The notes under the pieces: generated by a model | Told to the model about the DNA's origin: nothing | Databases searched by the model: none | The model's input: only the letters and a program-made list of their open reading frames with translations | Program-made: the position numbers and the translations under genes | Part shown: piece after piece, positions 8,032 to 15,595 of the stretch | Layout: every line of letters begins with the position of its first letter | Position numbering within the stretch: the first letter of the stretch is position 1 | DNA from: Amycolatopsis sp. WQ 127309 | GTDB taxonomy: Bacteria > Actinomycetota > Actinomycetes > Mycobacteriales > Pseudonocardiaceae | DNA: 64,000 nucleotides | Direction: 5' to 3' | Assembly (NCBI RefSeq): GCF_023023025.1 | Contig: NZ_CP095481.1 | Span: forward strand, 3,596,001-3,660,000

Positions 8032-8549
8032 AACCACCCTTGGTGATCGCCGAGCGCCCCCTGGATCCGGCGAAGATCCCGGTCCGCAGCGCGCCGCGGG
8101 ATCGTGTAGTTCAGGACCGACGCCCACTCGAGGATGATGGTCGCGACGGTCTCGGCTTCCCACTCGTGGGCGTCATCGTAGGACGTCCGGCGCAGGGCGC
8201 GGTGTACTGCATCCGGGTCAAGATCCGGAGCCGGGCCGCGCAGGAAGTCCGCCGGCTCGGCGTCGCCCTGCGGGTGGTGGTCGGCGAGCATGTGGCCGAG
8301 CTCGTGCAGGATGATGTGATCTTGGTGGGGCTTCGTCGTTTCGGCCTGGTAGAAGATGTAGTCGGCCGCCGACGTCGCGATCCAGCAGCCGAACGGCCCG
8401 GGGACCTCCAGCGGGTAGGGCATCAGCCGGATCGGCTTGCCCCGCTGCTCACCCAGCCGCGCGCACAGCTGCTCGACGTCCAGCGGCGGCCCGATGTCGA
8501 GGTCCTTCAGCAGCTTCCGGCACCGGCGGCGCAGCTCGCGTTCCTTCAT
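8028..8549 (-). CDS. ImmA/IrrE-family metallopeptidase
   Basis: This 173-residue zinc peptidase has the active-site motif HELGH at residues 82-86 (HIILHELGHMLADHH) and a downstream acidic candidate third ligand in HEWEAETVA at about 129-133. ImmA cleaves the repressor ImmR of ICEBs1, and IrrE cleaves DdrO. By analogy this enzyme would cut the XRE regulator encoded just upstream, with which it overlaps by four bases (ATGA at 8546-8549). Its own stop overlaps the GTG start of the membrane protein gene. The N-terminal 30 residues (MKERELRRRCRKLLKDLDI) form a basic amphipathic helix. The proteolytic target is inferred from context only. Confidence 0.88.
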   Translation of the reverse strand: MKERELRRRCRKLLKDLDIGPPLDVEQLCARLGEQRGKPIRLMPYPLEVPGPFGCWIATSAADYIFYQAETTKPHQDHIILHELGHMLADHHPQGDAEPADFLRGPAPDLDPDAVHRALRRTSYDDAHEWEAETVATIILEWASVLNYTIPRRAADRDLRRIQGALGDHQGWL

Positions 8550-8953
8550 CGCGGCGCGTCCTCCGGATTTCGGCCGTCGCGTTCGGCCCGCTCGTAGCGT
8601 TCGACCAGGTCCAGCAGGTCCATCACCTGCCGGCGGCCCTGCGGCGACAGCTCCTGCGCGCGCATCGCCATCAGCTGGGCCTCGCCGGTCGGGGCCGGGC
8701 CGGTGGCTTCGGCGTCGAAGAAGTAGGTGACGGGCACGCCGAACAGTCTGGCCAGTGCCTCGACGTAGTGGATCTTCGGGTTCACGCGCTTGCCGGTCGC
8801 GAGCTGCTGGAGGTAAGCGGGCGACATCGCCGGCCCGCCGGCGCGCTCGACGGCCGCCGAGATCTCGCGGTAGCTGTGCGGCGCCTGGCCGTCGAGGCGG
8901 GCCGCCTCGATCAGGGCAGCAAGGCGTTCCGCGAAGGTGCGTTCCTGTGCCAT
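8546..8953 (-). CDS. XRE-family transcriptional regulator, first gene of the ImmA operon
   Basis: This 135-residue regulator has a helix-turn-helix domain at about residues 15-80, including YREISAAVERAG, MSPAYLQQLATG and HYVEALARLFGVPVTYFF. Such domains occur in regulators paired with ImmA/IrrE peptidases. The tail (QELSPQGRRQVMDLLDLVERYERAE) is helical. It is the first gene of a four-gene run on the minus strand, each junction overlapping or one base apart. Upstream lies a 330-bp noncoding region with several inverted repeats that may hold its operators. I infer that it represses its own operon and that ImmA relieves this. Confidence 0.88.
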   Translation of the reverse strand: MAQERTFAERLAALIEAARLDGQAPHSYREISAAVERAGGPAMSPAYLQQLATGKRVNPKIHYVEALARLFGVPVTYFFDAEATGPAPTGEAQLMAMRAQELSPQGRRQVMDLLDLVERYERAERDGRNPEDAPR

Positions 8954-9287
8954 CCCCGCCCCCTAAGTTTCCACCGTGAAAATTCTAGCCGGGAAACCAC
9001 TGTACGCACATGTTGACAGCTATCGTATGCAGTGGTTTACAGTTGCTTCGCCTCTCGCCTTGCTCTTCCGTACCCTGGGGGTGTACAGAACCACAAGGCG
9101 AGAGGCAAGCGCGCCTCCGACTCGTCATGATCGGCCGTCTGTAGTACGCTTCATAGCACCAAGGTCGATCGCCTCACGGCGAACCCTTGGCACGGCCTGT
9201 TGCCGGAGGTCGACCCCCAGGGCTTCCGGTGACAGGCCTCTTACTTTCTCCGGGACAATCAGCAGCGGCAGTCAGAGCAGCGACGTC
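8954..9287. promoter_or_regulatory. Noncoding region upstream of the XRE operon with nested inverted repeats
   Basis: No gene is visible here, and base composition is lower in GC than the surroundings. Arms AAACCACTG (8994-9002) and CAGTGGTTT (9030-9038) form a perfect 9-bp inverted repeat, a plausible XRE operator. On the minus strand TAGAAT, just downstream of that repeat, could be a -10 box. On the plus strand TTGACA at 9013 with 17 bp to TTTACA at 9036 is a weak promoter candidate. A strong stem, GCTT(C)GCCTCTCGCCTTG at 9045-9062 against 9094-9110, follows immediately. A CCAAGG/CCTTGG pair lies further right. A small RNA or attenuator is possible but unproven. Confidence 0.5.
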
Positions 9288-9740
9288 TCAGGGCATGAGC
9301 GTCGCGGCCAGCGTGCCGCCCAGCTCGGCGCACGCCGCCAGCACCGTCTTGTCCGGCTCGCCCGTCGCGATCACCGGGTCCGCCGCCTTCGCCCAGGCCA
9401 GCCCCGTCGTGATGGCCAGCAGCTGGCGTTCCGTCCCCGACGTGTCGCTGTTCCCGTGGATCCAGTACCCGAACGGCCGGCCCCGCGTCTCGTCGAGGCA
9501 CGGGTAGTAGACCGTGTCGAAGAAGTGCTTCAGCGCGCCGCTCATGCTGCCCAGGTTCGCCGGCGTCCCCAGCAGGTAGCCGTCCGCGTCGAGGACGTCG
9601 GAGACCGTGGCCGCCAGCGCCGCGCGGCGGACCACCTCGACCCCCTCGACGTCCGGGTGGGCCGCGCCCGCCAGCACGGCCTCGAACATCGCCTGGGTCG
9701 ACGGCGACGGCGTGTGGTGCACGACCAGCAGCTTCGGCAT
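9288..9740 (-). CDS. Flavodoxin/NADPH-dependent FMN reductase-type protein
   Basis: This 150-residue flavodoxin-fold protein begins with beta-1 and the phosphate-binding turn, MPKLLVVHHTPSPSTQAMFE, which would hold the FMN phosphate. LGTPANLGSMSGALKHFFDT is the second flavin-contacting loop of WrbA/NADPH:FMN oxidoreductase-like proteins. The ATG overlaps the phosphosugar mutase stop by one base (TGATG), so the start is set by coupling even though the frame is open much further upstream. The pairing with a sugar mutase is not functionally obvious. It may be a small quinone or flavin reductase. Confidence 0.82.
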   Translation of the reverse strand: MPKLLVVHHTPSPSTQAMFEAVLAGAAHPDVEGVEVVRRAALAATVSDVLDADGYLLGTPANLGSMSGALKHFFDTVYYPCLDETRGRPFGYWIHGNSDTSGTERQLLAITTGLAWAKAADPVIATGEPDKTVLAACAELGGTLAATLMP

Positions 9741-11374
9741 CAGGACAGCAGCGCCGCCACGTCGGTCCGCAACGCCGTCAGCCGGGTGCCCGCCGCCGCG
9801 CGCGCGTCCGCCAGCGAGTCGCGCACCGGCTCGACGACCTGCAGGTACGCCTTCAGCTTCGGTTCGGTGCCGGACGGGCGCACCACGATCCGGACGCCGT
9901 CGCCGGTGAGGCGCAGGACGTCCGCGTCGGGGAGCAGGTCCTCCAGCGTCACCGCGACGCCGCCGACCTCGGCCGGGGGCGCCTCGCGCAGCTTGCCCAT
10001 CAGGCGGCCGCGCACCGACAGGTCCGTGACGCGCAGCGAGACCTGGTCGGTGACGTACACGCCGTGCCGCTGCGCCAGCTCGTCCAGCACGTCCAGGGGC
10101 GTGCGGCCCTCGGCGCGCAGCCGCGCGGTCAGCCCGGCCGCCAGCGTCGCGGCGGCGATGCCGTCCTTGTCCCGCACGAACCCCGGGTTCACGCAGAGGC
10201 CGAGCGCCTCTTCGTAGGCGAAGACGAGGTCGTCGCCCGCGCGGACCAGCCACTTGAACCCGGTGAGCGTCTCCGCGTAACGGGCGCCCTCGGCCTTCGC
10301 GATCTCGCCCAGCAGCGACGACGAGACGATCGTCGTGGCCACCAAGGGATCCGGCATCATCGTGCGGTCCACAGTGGACAGGATGGCCGAGCCGAGCAGC
10401 ACGCCCGTCTCGTCGCCGCGCAGCATCCGCCACGAGCCGTCCCGCTCGCGCACGCCCAGCGCGCAGCGGTCGGCGTCCGGGTCGAGCGCGATGGCCAGGT
10501 CGGCGTCCACCTCGGCCGCCAGCGCCAGCAGCAGGTCGGTCGCGCCCGGCTCCTCCGGGTTCGGGAACGACACCGTCGGGAAGTCCGGGTCGGGCGCGGA
10601 CTGCGCCTCGACCAGGTGCAGGTCGGTGAACCCGGCCCGCTCGAAGGCCGCGCGCAGCGTCTCGGCACCGACGCCGTGCAACGCCGTCGCGGCCACCCGC
10701 ACGACGCGCTCGGCGCCGAGCGGGAGCGCGGCGATCTCGTCGAGGTAGCCGCCGAGCAGGTCGACGACCCCGGCGCCCGGCTCGCGCGGCACGTCGACCG
10801 CACCCGGCGCGGCCTGGATGGCCCGCTCGATCTCGCCGTCGGACGGCGGCACGATCTGCCCGCCGGTGGCGTCGTAGAGCTTGTACCCGTTGTCCGCCGG
10901 GGGGTTGTGCGACGCCGTGATCTGGATCCCGGCCACCGCGCCGAGGTGCTTCACGGCGTAGGCGAGCAACGGCGTCGGCAGCGGGCGGGGCAGCGCCTGG
11001 ACGGTGAACCCGGCGGCGGTCAGCACCTCCGCGGCGGCCGTGGCGAAGTCCTCCGAGCCGTGGCGGGCGTCCCGGCCGACGACGACCAGCGCGCCCGCGT
11101 GCCCCTGCGCGGTCAGCCAGGCCGCGACTCCCGCGGTGGTGCGCGTGACGACGGCCACGTTCATCCCGTTGGGCCCGGCGCGCACCGGCCCGCGCAGCCC
11201 GGCCGTGCCGAACTCCAGCGGCCCGGCCAGCCGGTCGGCCACCTCGTCGGCGGCCGCGGCGTCGCCGCCCAGCGCGCGGGCGACGACCTCCTGCAGTTCG
11301 GCGCGGGAGGCGGCGTCCGGATCGTCGGCGATCCAGCGGAACGCGGCGTCCCGCAGCGTGGAGGTCAAAGTCAC
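9740..11374 (-). CDS. pmmB: Phosphoglucomutase/phosphomannomutase
   Basis: This 544-residue alpha-D-phosphohexomutase would move phosphate between C1 and C6 of glucose or mannose phosphates. The catalytic phosphoserine loop is TASHNPPADNGYKLY (about residues 145-160). The metal loop is DPDADRCALG (about 290-300), the sugar-binding loop GDETGVLLG follows, and the C-terminal phosphate-binding loop is RPSGTEPKLKAY. All domains are full length. The neighbouring purine nucleoside phosphorylase gene mirrors the M. tuberculosis deoD-pmmB pair (Rv3307-Rv3308), which supports the symbol. The start is divergent from a glycosyltransferase gene 30 bp away, so the two must share a very compact promoter region. 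Confidence 0.93.
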   Translation of the reverse strand: MTLTSTLRDAAFRWIADDPDAASRAELQEVVARALGGDAAAADEVADRLAGPLEFGTAGLRGPVRAGPNGMNVAVVTRTTAGVAAWLTAQGHAGALVVVGRDARHGSEDFATAAAEVLTAAGFTVQALPRPLPTPLLAYAVKHLGAVAGIQITASHNPPADNGYKLYDATGGQIVPPSDGEIERAIQAAPGAVDVPREPGAGVVDLLGGYLDEIAALPLGAERVVRVAATALHGVGAETLRAAFERAGFTDLHLVEAQSAPDPDFPTVSFPNPEEPGATDLLLALAAEVDADLAIALDPDADRCALGVRERDGSWRMLRGDETGVLLGSAILSTVDRTMMPDPLVATTIVSSSLLGEIAKAEGARYAETLTGFKWLVRAGDDLVFAYEEALGLCVNPGFVRDKDGIAAATLAAGLTARLRAEGRTPLDVLDELAQRHGVYVTDQVSLRVTDLSVRGRLMGKLREAPPAEVGGVAVTLEDLLPDADVLRLTGDGVRIVVRPSGTEPKLKAYLQVVEPVRDSLADARAAAGTRLTALRTDVAALLS

Positions 11375-11404
11375 CGCGTCAGCCTACGGGCTAGGGTCGG
11401 GCGG

Positions 11405-12565
11405 GTGCGCTTGCTGTTCACCTCACTGGGGTCCTTCGGTCACACGTTCCCGCTCGTCCCGCTGGCGCTGGCCGCGCGGGACGCGGGCCACGACGTCGTG
11501 TTCGCCACCTCGGAAGACTTCCTGCCCCAGCTGCGGAAAGCCGGGCTCGAGACGGCCGCCGCCGGGCTCGCCATGAAGGACGCCTTCGGCCAGGCGTTCG
11601 CCACGTCCGGCCCGCCCGGCCCGCGGCGGCAGCCGGGTGAGATCCCGCCGGAGGTCCTCGGCCCGATCGTCGCGAAGGTCTTCGGCGACCTCATGCCGAA
11701 GCGGTTCGTCGCCGACCTGCTGCCGCTGTTCGAGCACGCGCGGCCCGACCTGGTCGTGAGCGAGGCCGGCAACTCCGGCGGTGCGTTCGCCGCGATGCAG
11801 GCCGGGATTCCCGTGGTGGCGCACGGTTTCGGCCGGGTGTCGAGCGACGACCCGATGGTCACGCACATCCGCGACGCGATCCGGGCGCACGCCGCCGGCC
11901 TGGGCATCACCGTCGGCGACGACCTTTCGTTCGGCGGACCGTACATCGACATCTGCCCGGAATCGGTGCAGGAACCGGGTTTCCGGGCGCGGGCGCGGCG
12001 CGTGCCGCTGCGGCCGGTCGGCTGGAGCGAGCCCGGGGAGCTGCCCGCGGGCGTGCTGGACAAGCGGCGCCCGCTCGTCTACCTGACGCTCGGCACCGCG
12101 ATGGGCCACGCCGGTGTCCTCGGCGCGGCGATCGCCGGGCTGTCCGGGCTGGACGTCGACGTGCTGGTCGCCACCGGCCCGACCGTCGACCCGGCGGCGC
12201 TGGGCGAAGTGCCGTCCAACGTGCGGCTCGCGGCGTGGGTGCCGCAGTCGGCGCTGCTGCCGCACGTCGACCTGGTGGTGCACCACGGCGGCAGCGGCAC
12301 GACGCTCGGCGCGTTCGGCGCGGGTGTCGGGCAGCTGCTGCTCCCGCAGGGCGCCGACCAGTTCAGCAACGCCGACGCGGTGCTCGCGGCGGGCGTCGGC
12401 GCCCGCCTGCTCGCCGCCGAGGTCAGCCCGGACGCCGTCGCGGAGCAGGCCCGCCACCTGCTCACGGACTCGGCCGTCCGCGACGCGGCCCGCGTGCTGG
12501 CCGCGGAGGTCGCGGCGATGCCGTCCCCGGCCGAAGTGGCCGCCGAACTCCCCACGTTCGCCTAA
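11405..12565 (+). CDS. GT1-family (UGT/MGT-like) glycosyltransferase
   Basis: The protein has 386 residues with two Rossmann-like halves (GT-B fold). The N-terminus VRLLFTSLGSFGHTFPLVPLALA is the acceptor-side signature of macrolide and antibiotic glycosyltransferases. The C-terminal donor motif is WVPQSALLPHVDLVVHHGGS followed by GTT, then a PQGADQFSNA segment that contacts the nucleotide sugar. I chose the GTG at 11405 because it begins exactly at beta-1. No polyketide or aglycone genes are nearby, so the acceptor is unknown. Xenobiotic or macrolide inactivation is one possibility. A long hairpin between this gene and converging deoD probably ends both transcripts. Confidence 0.87.
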   Translation: MRLLFTSLGSFGHTFPLVPLALAARDAGHDVVFATSEDFLPQLRKAGLETAAAGLAMKDAFGQAFATSGPPGPRRQPGEIPPEVLGPIVAKVFGDLMPKRFVADLLPLFEHARPDLVVSEAGNSGGAFAAMQAGIPVVAHGFGRVSSDDPMVTHIRDAIRAHAAGLGITVGDDLSFGGPYIDICPESVQEPGFRARARRVPLRPVGWSEPGELPAGVLDKRRPLVYLTLGTAMGHAGVLGAAIAGLSGLDVDVLVATGPTVDPAALGEVPSNVRLAAWVPQSALLPHVDLVVHHGGSGTTLGAFGAGVGQLLLPQGADQFSNADAVLAAGVGARLLAAEVSPDAVAEQARHLLTDSAVRDAARVLAAEVAAMPSPAEVAAELPTFA

Positions 12566-12623
12566 CCCCCACCAAAGGTTACTTTCATCGGGAAAGTGCC
12601 GCCTAGAACGTTTCAAAGCCGAG

Positions 12624-12680
12624 CTTTCTCTGGGAAAGATGCGTCTGAAGGGCCCTCCGACGCATCTTTCCTGGAGAAAG
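12624..12680. terminator. Long hairpin between converging genes
   Basis: The arms at 12624-12645 and 12659-12680 match at 20 of 22 positions (left arm ends GGAAAGATGCGTC, right arm begins GACGCATCTTTCC), with a 13-base loop. It lies between the glycosyltransferase stop and the deoD stop, so it can act on both transcripts. A related half-motif, ACTTTCATCGGGAAAGT, lies just to the left at about 12579-12595. There is no clear T tract. Confidence 0.7.
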
Positions 12681-12694
12681 TGACGGCTTGCGGG

Positions 12695-13474
12695 TCAGGC
12701 GCGGGCGACCAGGTCGCGCAGGAGGGAGCCCATGCGGGTCGCGGCCGCGCGGCCGGCTTCCAGCACCTCTTCGTGGTTGAGCGGCTCGCCCGTCATGCCC
12801 GCGGCCAGGTTCGTCACCAGCGAGAGGCCGAAGACCTCGACGCCGGCGGCGCGGGCCGCGATGGCCTCCAGGACCGTCGACATGCCGACCAGGTCCGCGC
12901 CCAGCGTGCGCAGCATGCGGATCTCCGCCGGCGTCTCGAAGTGCGGCCCGGTGAGGCCCGCGTAGACGCCTTCCTCGAGCGACGGGTCGATCTCGCGGGC
13001 CAGGGAACGCAGCCGCGCCGAGTAGAGGTCCGTCAGGTCGACGAAGTTCGCGCCGACGATCGGGGAGCGGGCCGTCAGGTTGAGGTGGTCGGCGATCAGC
13101 ACCGGCTGGCCGACCTGGAACCCCTGGCGCAGCCCGCCCGCCGCGTTGGTCAGCAGCACCGTCCGGGCGCCGGCGGCCGCGGCGGTGCGCACGTTGTGCA
13201 CCACCGGGTCGATGCCCTTGCCCTCGTAGAAGTGCGTGCGGCCCAGCAGGACCAGCGCCCGGCGGTCGCCGACGCGCACCGAGCGCACCGTCCCGCCCTG
13301 CCCGGGCACCTTCGGCGGCTCGAACCCGGGCAGCTCGCCCAGCGGGATCTCCGCGTCGGCCTCCCCGATGACGTCCGCGGCCGGGCGCCAGCCCGAACCG
13401 AGCACGACGGCGATGTCGTGCTTGTCCACCCCAGTGCGGTCGGCGATGACGGCCGCGGCTTCCTGTGCGCTCAT
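12695..13474 (-). CDS. deoD: Purine nucleoside phosphorylase (trimeric type)
   Basis: The enzyme has 259 residues and cleaves purine ribonucleosides with phosphate to free base and ribose 1-phosphate, for purine salvage. Phosphate-site motifs are VVLGSGW near residue 24 and [10 protein letters not shown] near 80. The base pocket shows TNAAGGL and, further on, the [11 protein letters not shown] strand carrying the conserved Asn. [20 protein letters not shown] contains the sugar-binding Met. The length and motifs fit the actinobacterial trimeric PNP. The ATG overlaps the stop of the upstream ABA4-like gene by four bases (ATGA), so expression is linked with the two membrane protein genes. Confidence 0.93.
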   Translation of the reverse strand: MSAQEAAAVIADRTGVDKHDIAVVLGSGWRPAADVIGEADAEIPLGELPGFEPPKVPGQGGTVRSVRVGDRRALVLLGRTHFYEGKGIDPVVHNVRTAAAAGARTVLLTNAAGGLRQGFQVGQPVLIADHLNLTARSPIVGANFVDLTDLYSARLRSLAREIDPSLEEGVYAGLTGPHFETPAEIRMLRTLGADLVGMSTVLEAIAARAAGVEVFGLSLVTNLAAGMTGEPLNHEEVLEAGRAAATRMGSLLRDLVARA

Positions 13475-13890
13475 GCCCGCGAGCGTATCCGGACGCTCCG
13501 CACGACCAGGAAAGCCACCAGCCCGAACGGTGACAGGAAGATCGTGAGCAGCAGGATCGGGCTCACGATCCACGGCGAGACGTCCAGCGAGCGCGCCTCG
13601 AAGTACATCCACCGCGCGATGAACAGGTCGAACGCGATGAGGTGCGCCCAGACGAGCCCGGCGCCCCACGGCGTCGCCAGCAGCGTCTGCAGCACGCCGA
13701 GGTCGGGCCGCAGCATCGCCCGCCCCCACTCCGCGAAGTGCGGCAGCGCGAGCCCGAAGTAGCAGACCAGCGGCAGCAGCGGCACCCACGGCGACCGCAT
13801 GATCCGGGCCGTCCGGCGCCACTTCGGCAGCAGGACCATGAGCGCCCAGAACGGCGTCGCGAGCGGGAACGCCCAGGAGAACAGGGCCAT
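13471..13890 (-). CDS. ABA4-like (DUF4281) membrane protein
   Basis: This protein of about 139 residues has four hydrophobic segments. The motifs [20 protein letters not shown] and [17 protein letters not shown] match the ABA4-like/DUF4281 family. ABA4 acts in neoxanthin synthesis in plants, and the bacterial members have no assigned reaction. The start may be ATG 13890 (TGATG, one-base overlap with the preceding stop) or the GTG three bases earlier. It is flanked by and coupled to an eight-helix protein gene and deoD. Confidence 0.75.
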   Translation of the reverse strand: MALFSWAFPLATPFWALMVLLPKWRRTARIMRSPWVPLLPLVCYFGLALPHFAEWGRAMLRPDLGVLQTLLATPWGAGLVWAHLIAFDLFIARWMYFEARSLDVSPWIVSPILLLTIFLSPFGLVAFLVVRSVRIRSRA

Positions 13891-14846
13891 CACACGGCCA
13901 CCCGGTCAGGGGTCCGCACGACGGCCCACGCGCTCAGCCCGACGGCGGCCGCGAGCGTCGCGGCCGCGCCCAGCGTCACGGCGTCCGGGTGCACGATCGA
14001 CTGCGCCCGCAGCGCCTGCCAGGTGACCAGCCCGATCAGGCCCGTGTAGCCGGCGGCGCCGATCAGGACCAGCCGCGCGCGGACGACGTCGTCGCGCAGC
14101 CGCGGGAACCGCGAGGTCAGCGCGAGCAGTGCGATCGCGAGCAGCGGCAGCGCCTGCAGCGCGTGCATCCCGACGAAGTGCGGGATCCGCAGGTCGCCGC
14201 CGGCCGTGCTCCAGCCGAGGATCGGCAGGCCGGGGCCGCCGTCGGCGAGGCCGACGGTGTGCGCGCCGACCACGTCCTGCGCGCCGCCGGCTTTCCACTG
14301 CGCGAGCTGACGCGCGGTCGGGCTCGTCATCAGCATGCCGAGCGCGAGCCCGGCGAGCGACAGGACCGTCCCGGCTCGCACCGCCCAGTAGGTGCCGCGG
14401 TCGGCGAGCTTGGTGAGCATGACCAGCACGGTCAGGACCAGGTTGAGCACCCAGAGCGTCACGATCAGCTTGCCCATGGCGTCCCAGATGGTCGCGTCCA
14501 GCGGGGTAGCGGTGTTGAAGTGGCTCGCCCGGTCCCGGGCCGCCTGGAACACCATCAGGACGTACTCGGCGGCGAAGAGGACGACGAGGCCGTTGGTCAG
14601 CCAGTTCGCCGTGCGGCGGAAGCGCGGCAGCAGCGAGACGAGCCAGCTCCAGGTGAAGAAGTACAGCGTGCCGGACACCGCGAACTTGAGCGGCTTCGCC
14701 CAGATCGGCGCACCTTCGAGGGTGCGCTGGTCGAGCAGCAGCGCGGCGACGCACAGCACGGTGACGCCGGCCAGCGCCGCGGCGGCGTACAGCGAAGGTG
14801 GGTGCCAGCCGCGGGTTCTCGTCCGGAGATCGGCAAGGATGGTCAT
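13890..14846 (-). CDS. Polytopic membrane protein of unknown function
   Basis: The protein has 318 residues and seven or eight membrane helices, including [39 protein letters not shown] and [17 protein letters not shown] polar central part ([20 protein letters not shown]) interrupts them. The conserved-looking His and Trp residues in [11 protein letters not shown] could bind a cofactor, but no family name can be given with confidence. The ATG has a strong GGGAGGAACC ribosome binding site. It heads a minus-strand operon with the ABA4-like gene and deoD, and is divergent from a MerR regulator gene. That regulator probably controls it. Confidence 0.75.
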   Translation of the reverse strand: MTILADLRTRTRGWHPPSLYAAAALAGVTVLCVAALLLDQRTLEGAPIWAKPLKFAVSGTLYFFTWSWLVSLLPRFRRTANWLTNGLVVLFAAEYVLMVFQAARDRASHFNTATPLDATIWDAMGKLIVTLWVLNLVLTVLVMLTKLADRGTYWAVRAGTVLSLAGLALGMLMTSPTARQLAQWKAGGAQDVVGAHTVGLADGGPGLPILGWSTAGGDLRIPHFVGMHALQALPLLAIALLALTSRFPRLRDDVVRARLVLIGAAGYTGLIGLVTWQALRAQSIVHPDAVTLGAAATLAAAVGLSAWAVVRTPDRVAV

Positions 14847-14860
14847 GGTTCCTCCCAGGA

Positions 14861-14901
14861 TGGATAGTTAAGCTCTCCGTTATGGGAAGTTAAGGTATCC
14901 A
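14861..14901. promoter_or_regulatory. Candidate MerR operator between divergent genes
   Basis: Direct repeats AGTTAAG at 14867 and 14888 are 21 bp apart, about two helical turns. They sit inside an imperfect inverted repeat, TGGATAGTTAA (14861-14871) against TTAAGGTATCCA (14890-14901). This is the only AT-rich patch between the membrane protein operon and the MerR gene, so it is the natural place for shared promoters and the regulator's site. Confidence 0.5.
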
Positions 14902-14959
14902 TGCTGAGAAGTCTTCAGGGTTGCCCCGGAGACCCACCCTGGGATCGGAGCGGAAACGC

Positions 14960-15595
14960 ATGCGGATGGCCGAACTGAGCGCCGGGTCGGGGGTGCCGGT
15001 CGCGACCGTCAAGTACTACCTGCGCGAAGGCCTGCTGCCGCCGGGCGAGCGCACCAGCCCCAACCAGGCGCGGTACTCGGCGACGCACGTCCAGCGGTTG
15101 CGGCTGATCAAGGCCCTCACCGAGGTCGGCGGGCTGTCGCTGGCTTCGGTCGGCACCGTGCTCGAAGCGATCGACGGCGACAAGACCCCGCACCGCACGA
15201 TGGGCGTCGTCCAGGAGGAGCTGGCCGGCCCGGCGCCGCAGGTGTCCGACGAGGCCGCCGACTGGGCGTGGGAGCTGCTCGACGGGATCGTCCGCCGCAA
15301 CGGCTGGGGCGAGCTGAAGCGCGAGCACGTCGCGGTCGAGAACCTCGTCGCGGCGCTGGCCACGGCCAAGGAGCTGGGCCACGACAAGCTGGCGGAGCAC
15401 CTCGAGGAGTACGCGCACCTGGCGATCCGCGTCGCGGAGCTGGACGTCGACACGGTGACGGGCCTGACGTCGTACGACAAGATCATCGAGGCCGGGCTGG
15501 TGGTGACGGTGCTGGGCGACCGGATCTTCGCGGGCCTGCGCCACCTCGGCCAGGAACTGGTGTCCCGCGAGGTCCTCGGCGACCTTCCCGGCTAA
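14960..15595 (+). CDS. MerR-family transcriptional regulator
   Basis: The protein has 211 residues from the ATG at 14960. An earlier TTG at 14921 is possible but lacks a binding site and would add residues ahead of the conserved start RMAELSAGSGVPVATVKYYL. The winged HTH (residues 3-70) includes REGLLPPGERTSPNQARYS. A long helix (LRLIKALTEVGGLSLASVGT) follows, then an all-helical C-terminal domain of unknown ligand. The C-terminal domain lacks the Cys pairs of metal sensors. It faces the membrane protein-deoD operon across a candidate operator. Its stop overlaps the stop of the PanE-like gene tail to tail by four bases. Confidence 0.87.
   Translation: MRMAELSAGSGVPVATVKYYLREGLLPPGERTSPNQARYSATHVQRLRLIKALTEVGGLSLASVGTVLEAIDGDKTPHRTMGVVQEELAGPAPQVSDEAADWAWELLDGIVRRNGWGELKREHVAVENLVAALATAKELGHDKLAEHLEEYAHLAIRVAELDVDTVTGLTSYDKIIEAGLVVTVLGDRIFAGLRHLGQELVSREVLGDLPG

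Noticed and set aside
10064..11404. Upstream extension of the glycosyltransferase frame by over 400 codons
   Set aside because: It lies antisense to the phosphosugar mutase gene, and the glycosyltransferase fold begins at GTG 11405.
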